From an uncultured Hungatella sp. (GTDB taxonomy: Bacteria; Bacillota; Clostridia; Lachnospirales; Lachnospiraceae): a stretch of 64,000 bases of DNA. A model generated the notes under the pieces. It made no database searches. It saw only the letters and a list, made by a program, of their open reading frames with translations, and was not told the DNA's origin. The stretch covers positions 124,001-188,000 of the forward strand of contig CAJTOT010000001.1 of assembly GCA_910577935.1 (NCBI GenBank), written 5' to 3'. The position numbers and the translations under genes are program-made. The stretch's first letter is position 1; each line of letters begins with the position of its first letter. Below are positions 60,861 through 64,000 of the stretch, piece after piece.

Positions 60861-61400
60861 CAAAGTTTACTATGATTTTGACTGCCGGAGCTTCACCAGG
60901 GAGGACCTTGACAAAATCGAGGAGGAGATGAAAAGGATCATCAAGGAAATCTGCCCTTCACCGAGGCCCCCGGCGAAGCTGCCTTCTACGGTCCGAAAAT
61001 CGACATTCAGGCGAAAAATGTATACGGCAGGGAAGACACCATGATCACCATCCAGTTAGACTGCGCCATTGCCGAGAATTTCGACATGACCTACATTGAC
61101 CCAAACGGCAGCAAGGTCCGCCCCTATATCATTCACAGAACCTCCCTGGGCTGCTACGAGCGGACTCTCGCCTGGCTGATCGAAAAATACGCCGGCAAAT
61201 TCCCCACATGGCTGTGTCCGGAACAAATGCGCGTGCTCCCCATTTCCGAAAAATATATCTCCTACGCCGAGGAAGCGCTGAGAGCGCTGAAGGCAAACGG
61301 AATCGACGGGACCGTGGACAGGCGCTCTGAGAAGGTCGGATTCAAGATCCGCGAAGCCCGCATGGACAAGCCCAAAAAAGACCATAAAAAGAAACCATGA
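60859..61400 (+). pseudogene. threonyl-tRNA synthetase remnant (thrS)
   Basis: Two ThrRS pieces in different frames. From 60859 the sequence DKVYYDFDCRSFTREDLDKI and onward is the N-terminal/TGS-editing junction of ThrRS. At about 60957, after a one-frame jump, FTEAPGEAAFYGPKIDIQAK and IIHRTSLGCYERTLAWLIEK, then FPTWLCPEQMRVLPISEK match the catalytic core (motif 3) and anticodon-binding start. The catalytic middle and the C-terminal end are missing, so it cannot be active. It begins 1 nt inside the GH4 stop. Confidence 0.85.
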
Positions 61401-61427
61401 AACCGCCGCCGCGGCCTCATGGTTTCT
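61390..61427. terminator. bidirectional terminator
   Basis: AGAAACCATGA pairs with TCATGGTTTCT across a GC-rich loop of 16 nt. It separates the thrS remnant from the convergent Rrf2 gene, whose stop lies inside it. Confidence 0.6.
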
Positions 61428-61857
61428 TCTCGCTTTCCGCCATGACCTCACTCGCCACCTCCGAGATGGTATAATTCTTCATCTCCTGTTCCATCCTCTT
61501 CTGGATAATCATTAATTTGCCGTCCAGCACACTGTGGATGTTTTTTCCCACCGGACAGTCGGGATTGGGATTTTCGTGGAAATGAAACAGCTCCCCCTCC
61601 TCCAGCAGATCTACCGCCTTATACACGTCATAAAACGTAATCTGATCCGCCGGCCTGGCAGCCGTCGCGCCTCCTGTTCCCCGGGCCACGTCGATCAGCC
61701 CCGCGGATTTAAGCTGTGAAAGGAGCTTCCGTATGACAACGGGATTTACGCCGATGCTGGATGCGAGAAAATCGCTTGTAATCTTATAGTCCTTCCCAAA
61801 GGCTTCCATGCACAAAAATATATGAATCGCAATGGTAAACCTGCTGGATATCTGCAT
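61417..61857 (-). CDS. Rrf2 family transcriptional regulator
   Basis: A 146-residue regulator from ATG 61857 (GGGGGT upstream). The winged helix is MQISSRFTIAIHIFLCMEAF then SIGVNPVVIRKLLSQLKSAG, with the wing GLIDVARGTGGATAARP. Only one cysteine remains in the region that carries three in Fe-S members (NPDCPVG), so it is likely a redox- or ligand-responsive non-cluster type such as YwnA. The target is unknown; the uronic-sugar genes are adjacent but not known to be regulated by it. Confidence 0.9.
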   Translation of the reverse strand: MQISSRFTIAIHIFLCMEAFGKDYKITSDFLASSIGVNPVVIRKLLSQLKSAGLIDVARGTGGATAARPADQITFYDVYKAVDLLEEGELFHFHENPNPDCPVGKNIHSVLDGKLMIIQKRMEQEMKNYTISEVASEVMAESEKKP

Positions 61858-62026
61858 AAAGCCACCCCCAACAATTTTCATCTATTTTAAATCTTTTGCG
61901 GCCCAATGTCAATCCGTCCTCTGTCACCTATACTTCAAAATCCGCTGGCGCCCCCTGGGCAGACATGCGCAAAACTCGGCGTTATGAAAAATATGAAAAA
62001 TCCGGTATCCTTATCTCACCTTCTTT

Positions 62027-63208
62027 CTACCAGTACATCTCCCACTCTCTGGAAAGCCTGGTCAGCGCCTCCATATAGAAGTAGTCTCCCCAGATATTGC
62101 ACTGGTCCACCCCTTTCTCAATACAGGTATTATAGGGGGAGGAATTGCAGTAGGTGCTGTGAAGCACCAAACCGTTGGATTCTTCCCGGCTTTTTACCCT
62201 GTAATTGTCAATCAGGGACTTGAGCATCTTCTTCGCTGCGCCTGTGTAGTAACCGGCCTCTTCTGCCGCCAGATACTCAGCCATCAAAAGCATCCCGCAG
62301 GCGGCGATGGAGGCGGAGGAAGAGTCCCGCGGTTCCTGGTCTCCGTCACCGAATTCCAGGTCCCAGAAGGGAACCAGGTCCTCGGGCAGATGGCGCAGAT
62401 AGTAATCCGCCACCCCTTTAAACACGGAGATATACTCTTCTCTTTTCGTGTATCTGTATCCTATAGCCGTCCCGTAGATTCCCCACGCCTGCCCTCTCGC
62501 CCAGGCGGAGCCGTCCCGGCAGCCCTGGCTGGTGGCTCCGTGGTCCGCCTCGCCGGTGTCCTGATTAAAGAAAAATGTATGCCAGGTGGAATAATCAGGC
62601 CGAATCACATGGTCCAGGGTCGTCCTGGTGTGCTTTTGGGCGATCTCCCTATAGATTGCCCTGCCTGTCTCCTCAGAGGCCCAGTAGAGCAGAGGCAGAT
62701 TCAGGAGACAGTCGATGATCAGCCGGTAATTATCCGGCGCTCCCAGCTCTCCCCAAGCCTGGATAAAATTTCCCTTCTCGTGAAACCGGGTAATCAGCTT
62801 GTCCGCCGCCAGAAGAGCCGCTCTCCTCCCCAAGATGCTGCCTGTCAGCTTGTATCCGGCCACGCAGGACAGGGAATACAGAAAGCCCAGGTCATGAGTC
62901 TCCACGTCTCTTTGCTCCTCAATCCTCTTGAGAAAGCTCTCCATCTGTATCTCCCCTGCCTCCAGCAGCCGCCGGTCGCGGGTGTGTTCATAAGCCAGCC
63001 ATATCTCCCCGGTCCAGAATCCGGTGGTCCAGTCCCTGTTGTCCATGGCCTTATAAAATCCGTTCTCGCTGTATGCCATGGGAAATTCCCAGGTGAACAA
63101 GTCGAGCCCCGCTGTCACCTGGCCGGCGCAGAAGTCCAGAGCCTCTTTTATCTCTGCCGCCGAAGCCTCCTGCTTCTTCTCCATATCCTCTCTGGAAATC
63201 CATTTCAT
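62027..63208 (-). CDS. family 88 unsaturated glucuronyl hydrolase
   Basis: A 393-residue (alpha/alpha)6-barrel enzyme cleaving the unsaturated uronic acid released by pectin or glycosaminoglycan lyases. MAYSENGFYKAMDNRDWTTG, with WTTGFWTGEIWLAYE, and ARGQAWGIYGTAIGYRYTK are typical of GH88; DSSSASIAACGML holds the conserved Asp/Ser region. It has no signal peptide, so the oligosaccharide is imported, consistent with the ABC permease gene directly upstream (92 nt). Confidence 0.93.
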   Translation of the reverse strand: MKWISREDMEKKQEASAAEIKEALDFCAGQVTAGLDLFTWEFPMAYSENGFYKAMDNRDWTTGFWTGEIWLAYEHTRDRRLLEAGEIQMESFLKRIEEQRDVETHDLGFLYSLSCVAGYKLTGSILGRRAALLAADKLITRFHEKGNFIQAWGELGAPDNYRLIIDCLLNLPLLYWASEETGRAIYREIAQKHTRTTLDHVIRPDYSTWHTFFFNQDTGEADHGATSQGCRDGSAWARGQAWGIYGTAIGYRYTKREEYISVFKGVADYYLRHLPEDLVPFWDLEFGDGDQEPRDSSSASIAACGMLLMAEYLAAEEAGYYTGAAKKMLKSLIDNYRVKSREESNGLVLHSTYCNSSPYNTCIEKGVDQCNIWGDYFYMEALTRLSREWEMYW

Positions 63209-63299
63209 AAAAATATACCTCCCACTTTTCTATTTTATCCCGGCAGTTCAGACAGGCCGGAAGATGTCCCTGTCCCAGACTCTGTCCGGAGTATTGTCT

Positions 63300-64000
63300 C
63301 TATCCCTTTACCCCTGTGGCGGCGATTCCCTCCACAAAATACTTTTGCAGGGAGAAGAAAATGATCATGACAGGGATCAGGGACAGCATGGCGGCGGCCA
63401 TAATCATCCCATACTCCTGGGTGTAGTCGTCCATGAAGACCCGAAGGCCGATCTGGATGGTCTTCTTCACCTTTGTGGTCAGGTAGATGTATGGGCCCAG
63501 AAAGTCGTTCCAGGTGTTGACAAAGGTGAAGATCACCAGCGTCGACAGCGCCGGTTTTGACAGGGGGAGCATGATCTTGGCGTAGATCTTGTATTCGCTC
63601 ATGCCGTCGATCCTTGCCGCCTCGCACAGTTCGTCGGGAATTCCCATGTAAAACTGCCTCATCAGAAACACGCCGAAGGCCGAGAAGGCGTGGAGCATGA
63701 TGATGGCCGTGTGGGAATCGTTGAGGTGAAGGCTTCTCATCATAATAAACTGGGGTACCATATACACCTGCCAGGGAACGGCGATGGTTCCGATATAGGC
63801 GAGAAACAGCTGATCCCGGTATTTGAAATCCAGCTTGGCGAAGGCGTAGGCCGCGAAGCTGCTGGTAAACAGCTGAACCAGGGTGGTGATGACGGTAATT
63901 TTCAGCGTGTTTTTCGTGTACAGAAGCAGCGGAATTTTCTTCCAGATATCGATGTAGTTTCTCCACTGGGGCGGATTGGGAAACCATTTGATGGGGATGG
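63300..64000 (-). CDS. carbohydrate ABC transporter permease, MalG-type (partial at window end)
   Basis: The frame runs off the right edge of the window without interruption (233 codons visible). The EAA loop reads ELCEAARIDGMSEYKIYAKI with the following MLPLSKPALSTL, and several membrane segments (LYTKNTLKITVITTLVQLF and others) are present. It is the second permease of a sugar importer, probably delivering the uronides acted on by the GH88 enzyme encoded 92 nt downstream. The N-terminus and partner permease lie outside the window. Confidence 0.92.
   Translation of the reverse strand, partial: IPIKWFPNPPQWRNYIDIWKKIPLLLYTKNTLKITVITTLVQLFTSSFAAYAFAKLDFKYRDQLFLAYIGTIAVPWQVYMVPQFIMMRSLHLNDSHTAIIMLHAFSAFGVFLMRQFYMGIPDELCEAARIDGMSEYKIYAKIMLPLSKPALSTLVIFTFVNTWNDFLGPYIYLTTKVKKTIQIGLRVFMDDYTQEYGMIMAAAMLSLIPVMIIFFSLQKYFVEGIAATGVKG

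Overview
The window looks like chromosome of a spore-forming, anaerobic Clostridia member, most likely Lachnospiraceae (Enterocloster/Hungatella-like). The grounds are the housekeeping gene set, an acetate kinase paired with a PduL-type phosphotransacylase, a BclA-like collagen spore-surface gene, a LytTR/GHKL two-component pair and many small regulated sugar-uptake loci. The species cannot be named from sequence alone. Most genes lie on the minus strand in short, tightly packed operons.

Layout: 1-1456 is a decayed stretch (tail of a receiver domain, a small hypothetical gene, a truncated sigma-factor N-terminus). 1457-4092 carries rpmF, yceD (DUF177), ackA and pduL. 4311-8724 has a membrane protein of unknown function, a GNAT enzyme, tmcAL and a TPR glycosyltransferase. 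8817-15142 is the most striking region: one collagen-like spore gene appears to be split by a 4.9-kb serine-recombinase element. 15393-24290 holds a receiver/(p)ppGpp-synthetase fusion, an HExxH protein, a LytTR two-component system, DUF711 and ACT proteins, a nonsense-interrupted flavin-type gene, walJ and coaE. 24338-30700 has polA and a coupled set of a kinase-like protein, a P-loop protein and a GNAT enzyme. 30826-34953 is a spermidine/putrescine-type ABC operon. 35148-50577 is mainly metabolism (alcohol dehydrogenase, GH1, upp, topB, galM, asd, birA, argF, patatin, SPFH/NfeD), with a tRNA-Leu. 50670-54000 contains unusual branched palindromic repeats around trmH and nadE. 54031-64000 has tcdA, a MATE pump, tRNA-Glu, cobB and a uronic-sugar locus (AraC, GH4, GH88, ABC permease) holding a thrS remnant.

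Main discovery candidate: the 5' part (14543-15142) and 3' part (8817-9656) of a collagen-like gene lie on the same strand, in the same Gly-X-Y phase, separated by an element whose ends are 24-bp inverted repeats meeting at a shared ACGG. Excision at that core would remove 4,886 bp and restore a single 479-codon ORF with N-terminal domain, collagen repeat and BclA-like C-terminal domain. A sigma-K/E-like promoter precedes the 5' part. The layout resembles known sporulation-specific rearrangements (the sigK skin element, spsM/SP-beta). The cargo is an ADP-ribose-processing operon (NADAR, Nudix-winged helix, PARG-type macrodomain) under a consensus promoter with two tandem operators. All functional statements come from motif reading and family knowledge; no database search was run.
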